A stretch of 64,000 nucleotides of DNA from an uncultured Gammaproteobacteria bacterium. Its GTDB lineage: Bacteria; Pseudomonadota; Gammaproteobacteria; Pseudomonadales; Litorivicinaceae. This document shows positions 9,121 through 18,802 of this stretch, piece after piece (within the stretch, counting starts at the first letter, position 1; every line of letters begins with the position of its first letter). The notes under the pieces are model-generated. The model was not told the DNA's origin. It did no database searches and saw only the letters and a program-made list of their open reading frames with translations. The stretch lies in the NCBI GenBank assembly GCA_913042205.1, contig CAJWIY010000001.1, forward strand, positions 1-64,000, given 5' to 3'. The position numbers and the translations under genes were made by a program.

Positions 9121-9136
9121 TCACAAATCAATGTGA
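9121..9136. repeat. inverted repeat between phaR and phaC
   Basis: TCACA and TGTGA are separated by 6 bases (AATCAA) in the 81-bp divergent gap. It is the mirror order of the CRP half-sites. It could be an operator for phaR/phaC, but it differs from the TGC-type palindromes at phaP and no protein can be assigned. Confidence 0.4.
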
Positions 9137-9161
9137 GCGCAAAAAATTTGAGGGTACCCAT

Positions 9162-10760
9162 TTGAAAGGACAAAAAGACTCTGATCTGTCACAAAATGAG
9201 TGGATTCAGGTGTGGCTCTCACGTCTGAGTGCAGAAACCCAACTACTCAATTTTTCTGGACCTGTTGATTTTAATGAATTTGGCAAGAGTCTAGCTTCAT
9301 TATCAGTTGAGGATCCAGAGCGCTTTAAGGAGTTTTCTGTTGATTTGCTACCAAGAGCATTGAAAGCGTTGTCAGATAATGATTCCGACGACTCATCCTG
9401 GGCCCCAGTATTTGATAAGATGGGTATATTATTTCCTGAGTTTAAGGATTTCAATCGTCCTCATGTGCTCTGGTTAATTCGCCAAGTCCAGGCCTCCAAA
9501 GAGCTAATTACCAAGCTACATTTAATAATTGAGTCGGGCGATGTGAATATTGAGCAGGGCTTGGAAAACTGGCGGTATGACATCTTTAACGCCGCTATAT
9601 TACCAGACACAATTCGACCAGATATTTTTTGTCTGGGCCAAAACATCGCTGCTACATCTGGCGATGTGGTGTTTGAAAATCAGTTATTCCAACTCGTTCA
9701 ATATCATTCTGCGACTAAAACGGTGCATGAAAACCCAGTGCTACTTATTCCAGCCTTCGTGAACCGCTTTTATATTCTGGATCTGTCTGATGAGTGCTCA
9801 ATGGTGAAGTGGTTAGTAGATCAGGGGCATACAGTTTTCTTAATTAGTTGGGTCAACCCTTCCGAGCTGCTAGGGAACTATGATATGACGCATTACATGC
9901 TTGACGGGGCCTTGGCGGCACTTGATTGTGTCTGCCGAATGCTTCCAAGTTGTAAACCTCAAGTTGTGGGCTATTGTGCTGGGGGAGTCGTTTCAGCGAT
10001 CTTAGCGGCTTGGTTAAAAGCACGTGGTGAGGATCGAATCTCATCACTTTCTCTTCTGACGACATTGCTGGATTACAGAGACTCTGGCCCTCTTGGTGAG
10101 TTGGTCTCTAAAGAAAGTATTGAATCGATTCGTAAACCACTGAACGACCTGGGATACCTGCCACCCGAACTTTTACTTCGTATTTTTGCAAGCCTTCGGC
10201 CGCAGGATTTGATATTTGAGCGTATGCTTAATTCATACATCTTGGGTCAGCGGGCCCGCCCGTATCCCTTATTGCACTGGCTTGGTGATGGAACCCGGAT
10301 TCCAGCATCTCTTGTGTTATGGACTTTAGAAAAGTTGTACTTTGAGAATGTATTGGTGAAGGAGACACCTTTCGAACTAGCAGGTCAGCGCATCCAATTG
10401 TCTACTATTGACTGCCCAGTCTTCCTGTTTGCTGCCGAAAGAGACGATATTAGCCCGTGGCAAGGCGTCATGCACGCCGCCGACCAATTCGGATCAACTC
10501 CTATGTGTGTCTTGGGCGAAGGCGGCCACAACGTGGGCGTAGTTAATCCCCCAAGTAAGCCGAGATATAATCACTTGGTACTGAACACTGATAATTTGAT
10601 GGATAAACAATTGGCAGAATTTCGCTCAGGGAGCTGGTGGATGACGTGGAAAGATTTCCTCATGGATAAAGCGGGTGCATCCATCTTTCCACCTAAAACA
10701 GGTGGTGGTTTTCGAGCTGCAATTGAGGAGGCACCCGGCCGATACGTTCAGATCAGATAA
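9162..10760 (+). CDS. phaC: class I polyhydroxyalkanoate synthase
   Basis: Polymerises 3-hydroxyacyl-CoA into PHA at the granule surface. The 532-residue product has the long N-terminal region of PhaC and an alpha/beta-hydrolase core. The catalytic cysteine is Cys272 in GYCAGG, the modified lipase box; the acid is in AERDDISPW and the histidine in GEGGHNVGVVNPP. LYFEN and the tryptophan-rich SGSWWMTWKDFL are typical too. It starts at TTG after GAGGGT; no better start is present. No phaA/phaB are nearby, so monomer supply is encoded elsewhere. Confidence 0.96.
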   Translation: MKGQKDSDLSQNEWIQVWLSRLSAETQLLNFSGPVDFNEFGKSLASLSVEDPERFKEFSVDLLPRALKALSDNDSDDSSWAPVFDKMGILFPEFKDFNRPHVLWLIRQVQASKELITKLHLIIESGDVNIEQGLENWRYDIFNAAILPDTIRPDIFCLGQNIAATSGDVVFENQLFQLVQYHSATKTVHENPVLLIPAFVNRFYILDLSDECSMVKWLVDQGHTVFLISWVNPSELLGNYDMTHYMLDGALAALDCVCRMLPSCKPQVVGYCAGGVVSAILAAWLKARGEDRISSLSLLTTLLDYRDSGPLGELVSKESIESIRKPLNDLGYLPPELLLRIFASLRPQDLIFERMLNSYILGQRARPYPLLHWLGDGTRIPASLVLWTLEKLYFENVLVKETPFELAGQRIQLSTIDCPVFLFAAERDDISPWQGVMHAADQFGSTPMCVLGEGGHNVGVVNPPSKPRYNHLVLNTDNLMDKQLAEFRSGSWWMTWKDFLMDKAGASIFPPKTGGGFRAAIEEAPGRYVQIR

Positions 10761-10822
10761 GATTTGGCGTTTTTCAAACACTTCTATAGACTGCGCGCCC
10801 ACAACATCGATCGAGATTTAAC

Positions 10823-12403
10823 GTGAATAAAATTGAACGGGAAGGTGAAAACCGCCGCACATTTGCAATCATTTCGCACCCGGACGCCGGGAAGACCACG
10901 ATGACAGAAAAACTGTTGTTGTTTGGGAATGCGATATCGGTAGCGGGAACAGTCAAAGCCAGAAAAGCATCAAGGCACGCAACCTCTGATTGGATGCAGA
11001 TGGAGCAAGAACGTGGTATCTCGGTAACAACCTCCGTGATGCAGTTCCCATACAGAGGCCGCGTTGTCAACTTGCTAGATACCCCCGGTCATGAGGATTT
11101 CTCGGAGGATACCTATCGAACACTAACTGCAGTCGATTCGGCATTAATGGTGCTTGATGGTGCCAAGGGTGTTGAAGATCGAACGATTAAGTTGATGCAA
11201 GTTTGTCGGTTGCGAACAACGCCAATTGTCTCATTCGTCAATAAGCTGGACCGTGATATTCGGGATCCAATAGAGTTAATCGATGAGGTCGAAGACGTCC
11301 TAAAAATCCATGTGGCGCCAGTGACTTGGCCCATTGGGATGGGACCGCACTTCAAGGGGGTATATCACCTTCGTAATGATGTCATCCATGTGTATGAGAA
11401 AGGCCAAGGCGATCGTATTCCTGACGATATCCAGATTCGGGGATTAGATTCTGGTGAGGCTCGTGAACTTTTGGGGGGCGAGTGGCAAGATTTTTCGGAT
11501 CAGGTTGAACTGGTCAGAGAAGCAACTCCTGAGTTTGAGGTAGGACGATTTTTGGCGGGTGATTTAACGCCCATGTTTTTTGGTACAGCTATGGGTAATT
11601 TTGGTGTCCGTGAGATGCTAAATGATTTTGTGGATTACGCACCAAAGCCAATCACCCGCGAAACAGAAACACGCCAAGTGCAACCCTTTGAAGAACAGTT
11701 TAGTGGGTTTGTATTCAAAATTCAGGCAAATATGGATCCTAAACATCGTGACCGTATTGCCTTTTTACGTGTCTGCTCTGGTGCTTACAAAAAAGGCATG
11801 AAGATAAAGCATATGCGAACGGGCAAGGATGTGAGGATTTCCGACGCCGTAACATTCCTGGCCGGTGATCGTGCGGCGGCTGAAGAGGCATATCCTGGAG
11901 ATATTTTAGGTCTTCATAATCACGGGACGATTCAGATTGGAGACACGTTTACTGAAGGCGAAAATCTGCAGTTCGTCGGAATCCCCCATTTTGCGCCTGA
12001 GCTGTTTCGATGTGTTCGTCTAAAGGACCCTCTCAAAACCAAACAGTTACAGAAAGGATTAACTCAGTTATCGGAAGAGGGTGCTACTCAGGTATTTAGC
12101 CCTCACAAAAACAATGACTTAATTGTCGGAGCAGTGGGGGTTTTGCAGTTTGATGTAGTCGCGTTTCGGTTACTGGACGAATACAAAGCCGAAGCTGTTT
12201 ATGACAACATCAATATCTACACAGCGCGTTGGGTTAGGTGTGGTGATCCAAAGATGCTCGCTGACTTTAAAAAGAAAGCTTACGAAAATCTCGCTGACGA
12301 TGGCGGTGGACACCTGACATATCTAGCACCATCTCGGGCGAATCTGCAGCTCGTGCAAGAGCGTTGGCCAGACGTTCAGTTCTTGGAAACTAGAGAGCAT
12401 TGA
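10823..12403 (+). CDS. prfC: peptide chain release factor 3
   Basis: RF3 is a translational GTPase that removes RF1/RF2 from the ribosome after termination. The 526-residue protein has G1 in [18 protein letters not shown], the switch region [15 protein letters not shown]3 DTPGHEDF and G4 NKLD, followed by the RF3-specific C-terminal domain. It starts at GTG. The TatD-like gene follows 3 bases after the stop, so the two are co-transcribed. prfB also lies in this window, but far away. Confidence 0.97.
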   Translation: MNKIEREGENRRTFAIISHPDAGKTTMTEKLLLFGNAISVAGTVKARKASRHATSDWMQMEQERGISVTTSVMQFPYRGRVVNLLDTPGHEDFSEDTYRTLTAVDSALMVLDGAKGVEDRTIKLMQVCRLRTTPIVSFVNKLDRDIRDPIELIDEVEDVLKIHVAPVTWPIGMGPHFKGVYHLRNDVIHVYEKGQGDRIPDDIQIRGLDSGEARELLGGEWQDFSDQVELVREATPEFEVGRFLAGDLTPMFFGTAMGNFGVREMLNDFVDYAPKPITRETETRQVQPFEEQFSGFVFKIQANMDPKHRDRIAFLRVCSGAYKKGMKIKHMRTGKDVRISDAVTFLAGDRAAAEEAYPGDILGLHNHGTIQIGDTFTEGENLQFVGIPHFAPELFRCVRLKDPLKTKQLQKGLTQLSEEGATQVFSPHKNNDLIVGAVGVLQFDVVAFRLLDEYKAEAVYDNINIYTARWVRCGDPKMLADFKKKAYENLADDGGGHLTYLAPSRANLQLVQERWPDVQFLETREH

Positions 12404-12406
12404 TCG

Positions 12407-13144
12407 ATGTGGGTTGATGTCAACGTCCATCTCGAGTTGATGCTTGCCCCGTCTGTTTCTGTGAATCAAGCGGCAGCGGCAATGGCAGTCAAATTTATTG
12501 CAACAGGGACCTATCCCGATCAGTGGGACTGGCTTGTCGATCGAACACCTTATTTAGCCTTCGGGCTACATCCCCGCTATGCGGTCCAGACATCTGACTG
12601 GATGTTACTGCTTGAACGCCATTTGCGTGAGAATCCGCGCTCCGCGGTTGGGGAAATTGGCCTTGATTTTAGGCCACAAATGCCAGCTAGGGAAGTACAG
12701 CGGGTTGTTTTTGAAAGACAACTCGCTCTTGCCAAAGAACTGGATCGGTCAGTCATTATTCACGCGGTGAAGTCGCACTCCGAAGTGATTTCAGCACTCA
12801 GACGAGTCGGCCTCAATCGTTTTGTAATTCACGCATTTTCAGGATCTGAGAATATTGCAGCTGATTATCTGGCAATGGGCGGATATTTAAGTGCTGGTGG
12901 TCTTCTGACATACACGCCAAGACCAAAGGCGTTGCAAGTGTTTCGCTCGATGCCTCGTAACCGACTACTTCTTGAGACAGATGCTCCAGATTTACCTCTG
13001 GCTGGCATGGATCAAAGTTCTCCGGAGTATTTACCAATTATCGGACAATCGCTCGCATTGGACCTCGAGATTAGCTCATCGGCTTTGGAGCAGTTGAGCT
13101 ATGCAAATGCTTGCGCGCTTTTTGACTACGAGTTCGTTCAATAA
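12407..13144 (+). CDS. TatD-family metal-dependent hydrolase
   Basis: A 245-residue TIM-barrel protein of the TatD DNase family. Typical elements are FGLHPRYA, GEIGLDF, VIHAVKSHSEV, FVIHAFSGS and LLETDAPDLPL. The first metal motif, usually DxHxH, reads DVNVH, so one of the two His is replaced by Asn; E. coli TatD itself also departs from HxH here. Metal binding may be reduced, but the other ligands are present. It forms an operon with prfC. Its last 74 bases overlap the convergent RND gene. Confidence 0.87.
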   Translation: MWVDVNVHLELMLAPSVSVNQAAAAMAVKFIATGTYPDQWDWLVDRTPYLAFGLHPRYAVQTSDWMLLLERHLRENPRSAVGEIGLDFRPQMPAREVQRVVFERQLALAKELDRSVIIHAVKSHSEVISALRRVGLNRFVIHAFSGSENIAADYLAMGGYLSAGGLLTYTPRPKALQVFRSMPRNRLLLETDAPDLPLAGMDQSSPEYLPIIGQSLALDLEISSSALEQLSYANACALFDYEFVQ

Positions 13145-16100
13145 GACTCAGGACTGAGGGCACGATCATCAATACAAGCACGGTACCGTATGCAAGACCA
13201 AAAACGATAGTTGTTGCCATTGGGATTAGGAATTGAGCTTGGGGTGAGGTCTCGAAAAGGATAGGCGTCAGTCCCGCGATTGTAGTCAAAGATGTCAACA
13301 ATACAGCCCGAAAACGTAAACAGCTGGCTTTGATAATGGCTTCGATGTGGTCTTCACCGGTATCAATCAGTCGTCGGTAGGTATCCACTAAGACAATCGA
13401 GTCGTTAATCACAATGCCAGATAAGCCGAAAAACCCAAACAAAGACAGGACCGTGAGATCAAGCCCCATTAACCAGTGACCACCAATCGCACCAGTTAAA
13501 CCGAGGGGGATGGCGATAAGTACTGCAAACGGCCATGAATAACTGGAGAAAACCCACGCGAGGATTATATAAATCATGGTAAATGCCACCAAGACACCCA
13601 CCTTCATATCTGCGAATGTTTCTTCACGATCTTGAGCACGTCCTTGAATACTGGATTTCAATCCAAACTTTGTTGTGATTTCCGGTAGCGCTGTGGTGCG
13701 GATATTGGAGAGAATTTCGGAAGCATTAGCGATTAAATTATTCACATCAGCACTTACCACGATACTCATTTGACCATCCGTTCGCCGCAGTTTGTCGAGT
13801 CCTCTTTTTGATTCAAATGTCGCGACGACAGGGAGCGAGACAGTGGCACCTGATCCTGTGATGATTGGTAATTTATCCAGAGTCGCTAACCGGTCACGCT
13901 CCGATTCAGACAATGAGAGAAGAACATCTACTTCAATCCCATCCTCATAAAATGTTTGCAGTGTTCGACCTTCAAAGGCGCCTCTAAGTTGTCGAGCTAA
14001 CTGTTGTGACGTCAGATCTAGCTGCCGGCCTTGGGGTGTTAAGCGCACTACTAACTGTTCAGCGCCGAAGGGGAGGTCATCATCAATGTTCGAAACACCA
14101 GGGTAGCGTCGCAAGATATCTTGAATTTCTAGTGACGCAGCCTTTAAAGTTTCAGCCTCACCACCGGTCAGCTTGATCTCGATTGGCTTTGATGGAGGGC
14201 CGCCCCTCGCTTGGCGGATAGAGAATTTCTCAATACCCGCGGGTAACTCAATTTTTTGTCGCCATGTATCGATAATGGCCTCGTTGGGTGGTCCGTCGAG
14301 CTTACCGGTCAGCACTACCTTCAATGTCCCGAAATGATCACCAGTCTCTGCACGCATGCCCGGTGCTGAGAGTTGTCTGTGCTGCATCAATGTGTGACGA
14401 ATTACGTCAACCCCGAACTCGTTGTTGACTGCATTGACTGTCTCCTCAAGGTGTTCCAAAAATCGATCGACATCGTCAGGGGTGGTGCCGGCGGTGAATT
14501 GTGCCCCCGCCCATAGAGTGGTGCCGTCAATCGAGGGAAAAAAGGTAAATTTGACCCGTCCACCTGAAATCAGTCCTACAGAAAGAATAAACACTGTTAA
14601 TGCAGTGATCAGGGTTAATGCTGGTGCTCTAAGAATCACCCTAACAAACGGTCTAAAGGCATTATCTCGGAAATTGAGAAAGCCTCGATCCAACGCTTTT
14701 CGTATTTGGCCCTCACTATTGTGGTGTCCACGGCCGAGGCTTTGTTGTAAGTGTCCGGGAAGAATTAGGAAGCACTCGATCAGTGAAGCAATGATCACAC
14801 AAATCACAATAATTGGGATGTCTTTAAGGATCGAACCAATCACACCACCAACTATTAGCAGTGGCGTAAAGGCGGCTACGGTTGTAAGGCTTGACGAGAC
14901 CACCGGTGCGAGCATTCGCTCTGAACCTATTAAGGCAGAATTTAGGGGTGTTTGTCCTGATTGATATAGCGTCAAAGTATCCTCAGCCACAACGATAGCA
15001 TCGTCAACAATTATCCCTAGCGCCATGATCATCCCGAAGAGACTGATCATGTTGATGGTTCCACCGAAAAGCCAGAGGATCCCGAGTGTCGCGAGAAACG
15101 AGACCGGGATACCTAGGGTGACCCAAAAGGCAACGCGCTGGTTTAAGAATAGATACAGGATGATAATGACGAACAATAGTCCGGTCAGACCGTTTTTTAA
15201 TAGCAGATTAATCCGATCATTTAAGTATTGCCAACGTTCATCAAGAACGATGAGTTGGGTACCTGCAGGCAATTGTCGGGTAGTTTCTGCAATCCATTGG
15301 TTAGTAATTTCCGCCATCGCGAGCGTTGAGTCATTCTCGGTTCGTTGTGGAATAATCTCCACAGCGAGTTGGCGTTGGTGAGTTAGATAGGGTGCTTTTG
15401 GATTGACACGGTCGCGAACGGTCGCGATGCTGCCAAGGCGCACGCCGACTGGTGACCCGTCTAAGGAGATAATGGTGTTAGCGATATCAGTTTGATTTCG
15501 TCCTTGTTCTAAGCTTCGTAGTTGACGTTCGCCATCGTCGCGTCCGGTGGTCCCTGCAGGTAAATCTCGCGCTTGCGTTAAAATTCGATCTGCGAGCGTA
15601 TCTAGAGTAAGGCCGAGAGACGCTATGGTTTCAGCACTAGTTTCGACTTGTATCTCACGAGTGGGTAAGCCCCGGAATTCAACTCTCCGAATTCCTTTTG
15701 CCAAAAGCTCTTGTTCAGCTTTCAGTGCGAGTTTTTGTAACTCAAAAGGCGTGAGTGGTCCTGTAATGAGAAGATTTGAGATATTCTCGTACCGTGTTAA
15801 GGAGGACACTACAGGATCTTCGGCCCCTTCAGGGAGTATCAGGTCTTGATTTATCTGCTGGCTAATGTCGTCAAGCGCTTGCGAGAGATTAGCGCCCTCT
15901 ACCAACTCAATTCGAAAGTTTGCAGATCCAAATTGGCTAGTCGCATCAATCGAGTCGATAAGCGCTAATTCTTTTATTGAATTTTCAATTGGAATAGTTA
16001 GACCGACTTGCACGTCTTCAGCTGTCGCGCCAGACCAGGAAGCTGAGATGGTGACGATATCAAGATCGAAACTCGGGAAAAACTGTGTCCGTAACCGATC

Positions 16101-16190
16101 AACACCGATTAGACCGGCGATGATCATGACCACCATCAAAAGATTAGCGGCAACTCTGTGTTTGGCAAACAGATGCACAAAGGAAGTCAC
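13071..16190 (-). CDS. RND-family efflux transporter, inner-membrane pump
   Basis: A 1039-residue AcrB-like proton antiporter, in the branch of short HAE1-like pumps. The N-terminal helix is followed by a periplasmic loop and the TM block containing GIIVDDAIVVAEDTL with the paired Asp of the proton relay; the second half repeats the plan (FFGLSGIVINDSIVLVDTYR). PSFDLDIVTISASWSGATAEDV marks the first porter domain. It is translated from an ATGA overlap with the adaptor gene just upstream. No outer-membrane channel gene is present. Substrate unknown. Its 3' end overlaps the TatD-like gene by 74 bp, tail to tail. Confidence 0.93.
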   Translation of the reverse strand: MTSFVHLFAKHRVAANLLMVVMIIAGLIGVDRLRTQFFPSFDLDIVTISASWSGATAEDVQVGLTIPIENSIKELALIDSIDATSQFGSANFRIELVEGANLSQALDDISQQINQDLILPEGAEDPVVSSLTRYENISNLLITGPLTPFELQKLALKAEQELLAKGIRRVEFRGLPTREIQVETSAETIASLGLTLDTLADRILTQARDLPAGTTGRDDGERQLRSLEQGRNQTDIANTIISLDGSPVGVRLGSIATVRDRVNPKAPYLTHQRQLAVEIIPQRTENDSTLAMAEITNQWIAETTRQLPAGTQLIVLDERWQYLNDRINLLLKNGLTGLLFVIIILYLFLNQRVAFWVTLGIPVSFLATLGILWLFGGTINMISLFGMIMALGIIVDDAIVVAEDTLTLYQSGQTPLNSALIGSERMLAPVVSSSLTTVAAFTPLLIVGGVIGSILKDIPIIVICVIIASLIECFLILPGHLQQSLGRGHHNSEGQIRKALDRGFLNFRDNAFRPFVRVILRAPALTLITALTVFILSVGLISGGRVKFTFFPSIDGTTLWAGAQFTAGTTPDDVDRFLEHLEETVNAVNNEFGVDVIRHTLMQHRQLSAPGMRAETGDHFGTLKVVLTGKLDGPPNEAIIDTWRQKIELPAGIEKFSIRQARGGPPSKPIEIKLTGGEAETLKAASLEIQDILRRYPGVSNIDDDLPFGAEQLVVRLTPQGRQLDLTSQQLARQLRGAFEGRTLQTFYEDGIEVDVLLSLSESERDRLATLDKLPIITGSGATVSLPVVATFESKRGLDKLRRTDGQMSIVVSADVNNLIANASEILSNIRTTALPEITTKFGLKSSIQGRAQDREETFADMKVGVLVAFTMIYIILAWVFSSYSWPFAVLIAIPLGLTGAIGGHWLMGLDLTVLSLFGFFGLSGIVINDSIVLVDTYRRLIDTGEDHIEAIIKASCLRFRAVLLTSLTTIAGLTPILFETSPQAQFLIPMATTIVFGLAYGTVLVLMIVPSVLSLIERTRSQKARKHLHSSTAPKPMS

Positions 16191-17416
16191 TGAATAATCT
16201 CAACCTTTAGGCCAGTAACGGCAGCCGGTAGGCGAGAGACAAGGATTTGGTCACCATCTTGAATATTAGGTGACCGCACCAGGATTTCGGTATTTGTGAT
16301 TCCTGGTCGCTGCCCGAGACGTTCGACTTTAACGGCTTCGAGGGTGTTATCTGAAGTGATACGGTATACAAAATTACCGCCATAAACGGCATCAGTTGGT
16401 AAAACAACGACAGATGGCTCAGCAACCAACTGGATCGAAACCGCTAAAATACTTCCTGTCGGCGGAAGTTGAGCGTTTGATACAAAGAATGCATCGATGG
16501 ACCCAGTATTATCGCGCACCGCTCCACTAACTCGGTTCAGCTGGAGAGCTTCCCCACGGTCGGTTGAGGCGATAACTGGGGTTTGGGTACTGAGTGCGTT
16601 CGATAGCATGAGGCCGACGAAAGTAGGGACCTGAACTCGAATTTCGCGCCCAGAATCAGGTGCAAATGTGAGTAGGTTTTGGTTGGCCTGAACTCGGTCG
16701 CCTGACACTACGTCGACGCCGATGATTTGCCCGTCCGCGGGCGCTCTGACTTGTGTCGACTCTAAATCACGAGTGGCCGCGCGTACCTCAGTCTCGAACC
16801 GTTGAATTGTGGTTACCAGTTGCGTCCGCTGGGATTCTACCGTTGCTAGGGCTAGTTCTCGACGATTGATTTGTAGCTTTTGGATGACTACCGCCTGCCG
16901 GGCGGTGTCCAAGTCTTGTTCGCTTGTCAGATTACGCTTTTTTAAATCTAGGATTCGAGTCACTTTTTGCGTGAGGATGTTCAGTGTTTCGAGATCCAGA
17001 TCTAATGCCTCCTTGTCTTTTATCTCAGTCGCATTCAGGGCGATGAGCCCGGCTTGAGCATCTGCGAGGTTGGCCTTGGCGTGTGAGAGTTTGATTTCAG
17101 CATCCGTGGCGTCAAGTTCCATCAGTAACTGACCGACGCCGGCTCGGGTCCCCTCGCGGGCGTAAAGACCGGCAACATCGGTCGAAATCCTCGCCTTTAG
17201 GGTCTGGGTGTCTGGATTTTGCACTGAGCCAAAACCGTTGAAGACCGGAGATACGGTCTGGAGGAAGACTTGTTGTGCTGACACCCGCCAGGCGGAAGGT
17301 ATAGTTTCCCTGACCTCGGCTTTTGGTTTTGACTGGGTTAGTTGGATAAAACCTAATATCCCCGTGCTGAAAATCACGAGGCCGGCAGCAACTGATTTGA
17401 ATGGAAACTGTCTCAT
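16187..17416 (-). CDS. RND efflux periplasmic adaptor (membrane fusion protein)
   Basis: The 409-residue adaptor links the pump to an outer-membrane channel. An N-terminal membrane anchor (AAGLVIFSTGILGFIQL) is followed by lipoyl half-motifs (YAREGTRAGVGQLLMELDATD and VRAPADGQIIGVDVVSGDRV) around a long helical hairpin (about residues 105-205), then beta-barrel and membrane-proximal domains. It lacks a lipobox. It overlaps the pump gene by ATGA and is the first gene of the pair. Confidence 0.93.
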   Translation of the reverse strand: MRQFPFKSVAAGLVIFSTGILGFIQLTQSKPKAEVRETIPSAWRVSAQQVFLQTVSPVFNGFGSVQNPDTQTLKARISTDVAGLYAREGTRAGVGQLLMELDATDAEIKLSHAKANLADAQAGLIALNATEIKDKEALDLDLETLNILTQKVTRILDLKKRNLTSEQDLDTARQAVVIQKLQINRRELALATVESQRTQLVTTIQRFETEVRAATRDLESTQVRAPADGQIIGVDVVSGDRVQANQNLLTFAPDSGREIRVQVPTFVGLMLSNALSTQTPVIASTDRGEALQLNRVSGAVRDNTGSIDAFFVSNAQLPPTGSILAVSIQLVAEPSVVVLPTDAVYGGNFVYRITSDNTLEAVKVERLGQRPGITNTEILVRSPNIQDGDQILVSRLPAAVTGLKVEIIQ

Positions 17417-17474
17417 GGGAAACCTTCGCCTAATAGGCCAAGGTTACACTCGGCTCCCCAAAGAGACCAGAAAC

Positions 17475-17678
17475 TTACTGACCGACAGCAATATTTTGAT
17501 CACCAGAATCGTGATTTTCGTTTTGAATCTTTACGTAGATTTCTTCACGGTGAATATCGACGGATTTGGGGGCGTTAATCCCGAGTCGAACGTGATTACC
17601 AAACAACCCTAGAATCGTGACTGACACGTCATCACCGATAATGACTTTTTCCCCAATTTTTCGTGTTAATACCAACAT
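17475..17678 (-). CDS. csrA: carbon storage regulator CsrA/RsmA
   Basis: A post-transcriptional regulator that binds GGA motifs in mRNA leaders. The 67-residue product begins [18 protein letters not shown] and keeps [26 protein letters not shown] and the C-terminal helix. I start at this ATG because the family begins here and GGGAAGG lies 8 bases upstream. The upstream region (17733-17896) is very AT-rich and contains several TTGTACT-like pieces and the palindrome AAAAGTACTTTT, which may be promoter or operator sequence for csrA or the divergent gene. Confidence 0.97.
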   Translation of the reverse strand: MLVLTRKIGEKVIIGDDVSVTILGLFGNHVRLGINAPKSVDIHREEIYVKIQNENHDSGDQNIAVGQ

Positions 17679-17896
17679 GGAAACACCTTCCCTCTTTCCG
17701 TATCTTTTTTGTCCAACTTCTGTCCTGAACATTGCTATTAATTTCTTGGACCGTCAACTGTTTTTGTACTAAAAAAGTGAAAATTTCTTAAATTTCTTGA
17801 AAGAATCTTACCAAAAGTACTTTTTTGTCTAAGTTTTGTACTCTTTAATCAATGTTAGATGAACCGCATTTATTTTTTTCCTGGTGGAGGGGACTT

Positions 17897-18220
17897 ATGT
17901 ACAAATTAGTGGTTTTTGTACCAGACGAGGCAAAACAACCTCTTAAAGAGGCATTATTCGCTGAGGGTGCAGGAGCACATGGCGCCTACAGTCATTGCTC
18001 ATGGGAGTGTCTCGGTGTTGGACAATTTTTGCCCGGCGACTCGTCAAACCCGCATATTGGCTCCGTTGGTATGATCGAACAAGTTGATGAATGGCGGATC
18101 GAGATGTTGGTGCCTGATGTTTTTCTAGAACCGGTTAAGAATGCTCTATACGCTGCGCATCCATACGAGGAGCCCGCGTTTGATTTGATTCGCTTAGAGG
18201 ATATTCAGCCACGAACTTAA
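17897..18220 (+). CDS. NIF3-like (YqfO/CutA-like) protein
   Basis: A 107-residue protein of the small NGG1p-interacting-factor-3-like group, which matches the inserted CutA-like domain of larger NIF3 proteins. Typical pieces are YKLVVFVPDEA, GAGAHGAYSHCSWECLGVGQF and AHPYEEPAFD. Function is not established; the fold resembles PII/CutA trimers. GGAGGGG precedes the ATG at 17897, preferred over an upstream in-frame start that adds 15 residues. It converges with the Nudix gene, overlapping by 4 bp. Confidence 0.85.
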   Translation: MYKLVVFVPDEAKQPLKEALFAEGAGAHGAYSHCSWECLGVGQFLPGDSSNPHIGSVGMIEQVDEWRIEMLVPDVFLEPVKNALYAAHPYEEPAFDLIRLEDIQPRT

Positions 18221-18768
18221 ACCCTAGCAGATGTGGGACTGTCCTCGCGGTCAATACAGTGTAGGGAGAAACTCCCTCTCTCTAGATCCTGTTTTAGTTG
18301 GATCAATGTGTCGCGAACTGTATGAAACGCTAGCTCATCCCAGGGGATGTCATCCATTGAGAAAAGCCTCGTCTCAAGACTTTCGGGTCCAGAGCTATAC
18401 TGGCCGCGGTTGAGGTATGCCAGGTACAACATGTATACCTGACTAATTCTTGGTATTGACGTGACGACGTAGAGTTGATCAAGATCAGGAGTTGCACGCG
18501 CTTCTTCCCAAGTCTCACGCAACGCAGCTTGGGCCACCGTCTCTCCGTTTTCCATAAATCCTGCCGGCAGAGTCCATAATCCATAACGAGGTTCAATCGC
18601 TCGTTTACAAAGTAGAACTTTGTTTTGTTCGAGAACAACGCATCCTGCAATAATTTTTGGGTTCTGATAATGGATCGTTCCGCATTGTTCACATATATCA
18701 CGGGGCCGATTATCACCTTCAGGCACTCGATGAATGGTCGCCTCGCCACAATTTGAGCAAAAGTTCAT
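18217..18768 (-). CDS. Nudix hydrolase with N-terminal zinc ribbon
   Basis: A 183-residue protein. The N-terminus has a C4 zinc ribbon (CSNC and CEQC), as in NudC-type NADH pyrophosphatases, then the Nudix box GFMENGETVAQAALRETWEE, which retains the RE and EE metal ligands. It is shorter than NudC and lacks the SQPWPFPxS motif, so it is a related pyrophosphohydrolase whose nucleotide substrate I cannot name. It is divergent from the second Nudix gene across 34 bases. Confidence 0.88.
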   Translation of the reverse strand: MNFCSNCGEATIHRVPEGDNRPRDICEQCGTIHYQNPKIIAGCVVLEQNKVLLCKRAIEPRYGLWTLPAGFMENGETVAQAALRETWEEARATPDLDQLYVVTSIPRISQVYMLYLAYLNRGQYSSGPESLETRLFSMDDIPWDELAFHTVRDTLIQLKQDLERGSFSLHCIDREDSPTSARV

Positions 18769-18802
18769 AGGGGTCTCCGTTAACTACTCCTATACTAGCT
18801 GA

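Noticed and set aside
9121..9136. CRP site in the phaR-phaC gap
   Set aside because: The half-sites are in reversed order (TCACA before TGTGA) relative to the CRP consensus, so only an inverted repeat is claimed.
14422..14964. 180-residue plus-strand frame inside the RND gene
   Set aside because: It is a shadow of the pump gene, with Arg/Ser/Val-rich low-complexity composition and no ribosome site or motif. The same holds for other long antisense frames, such as 5319-5774 opposite fumarase.
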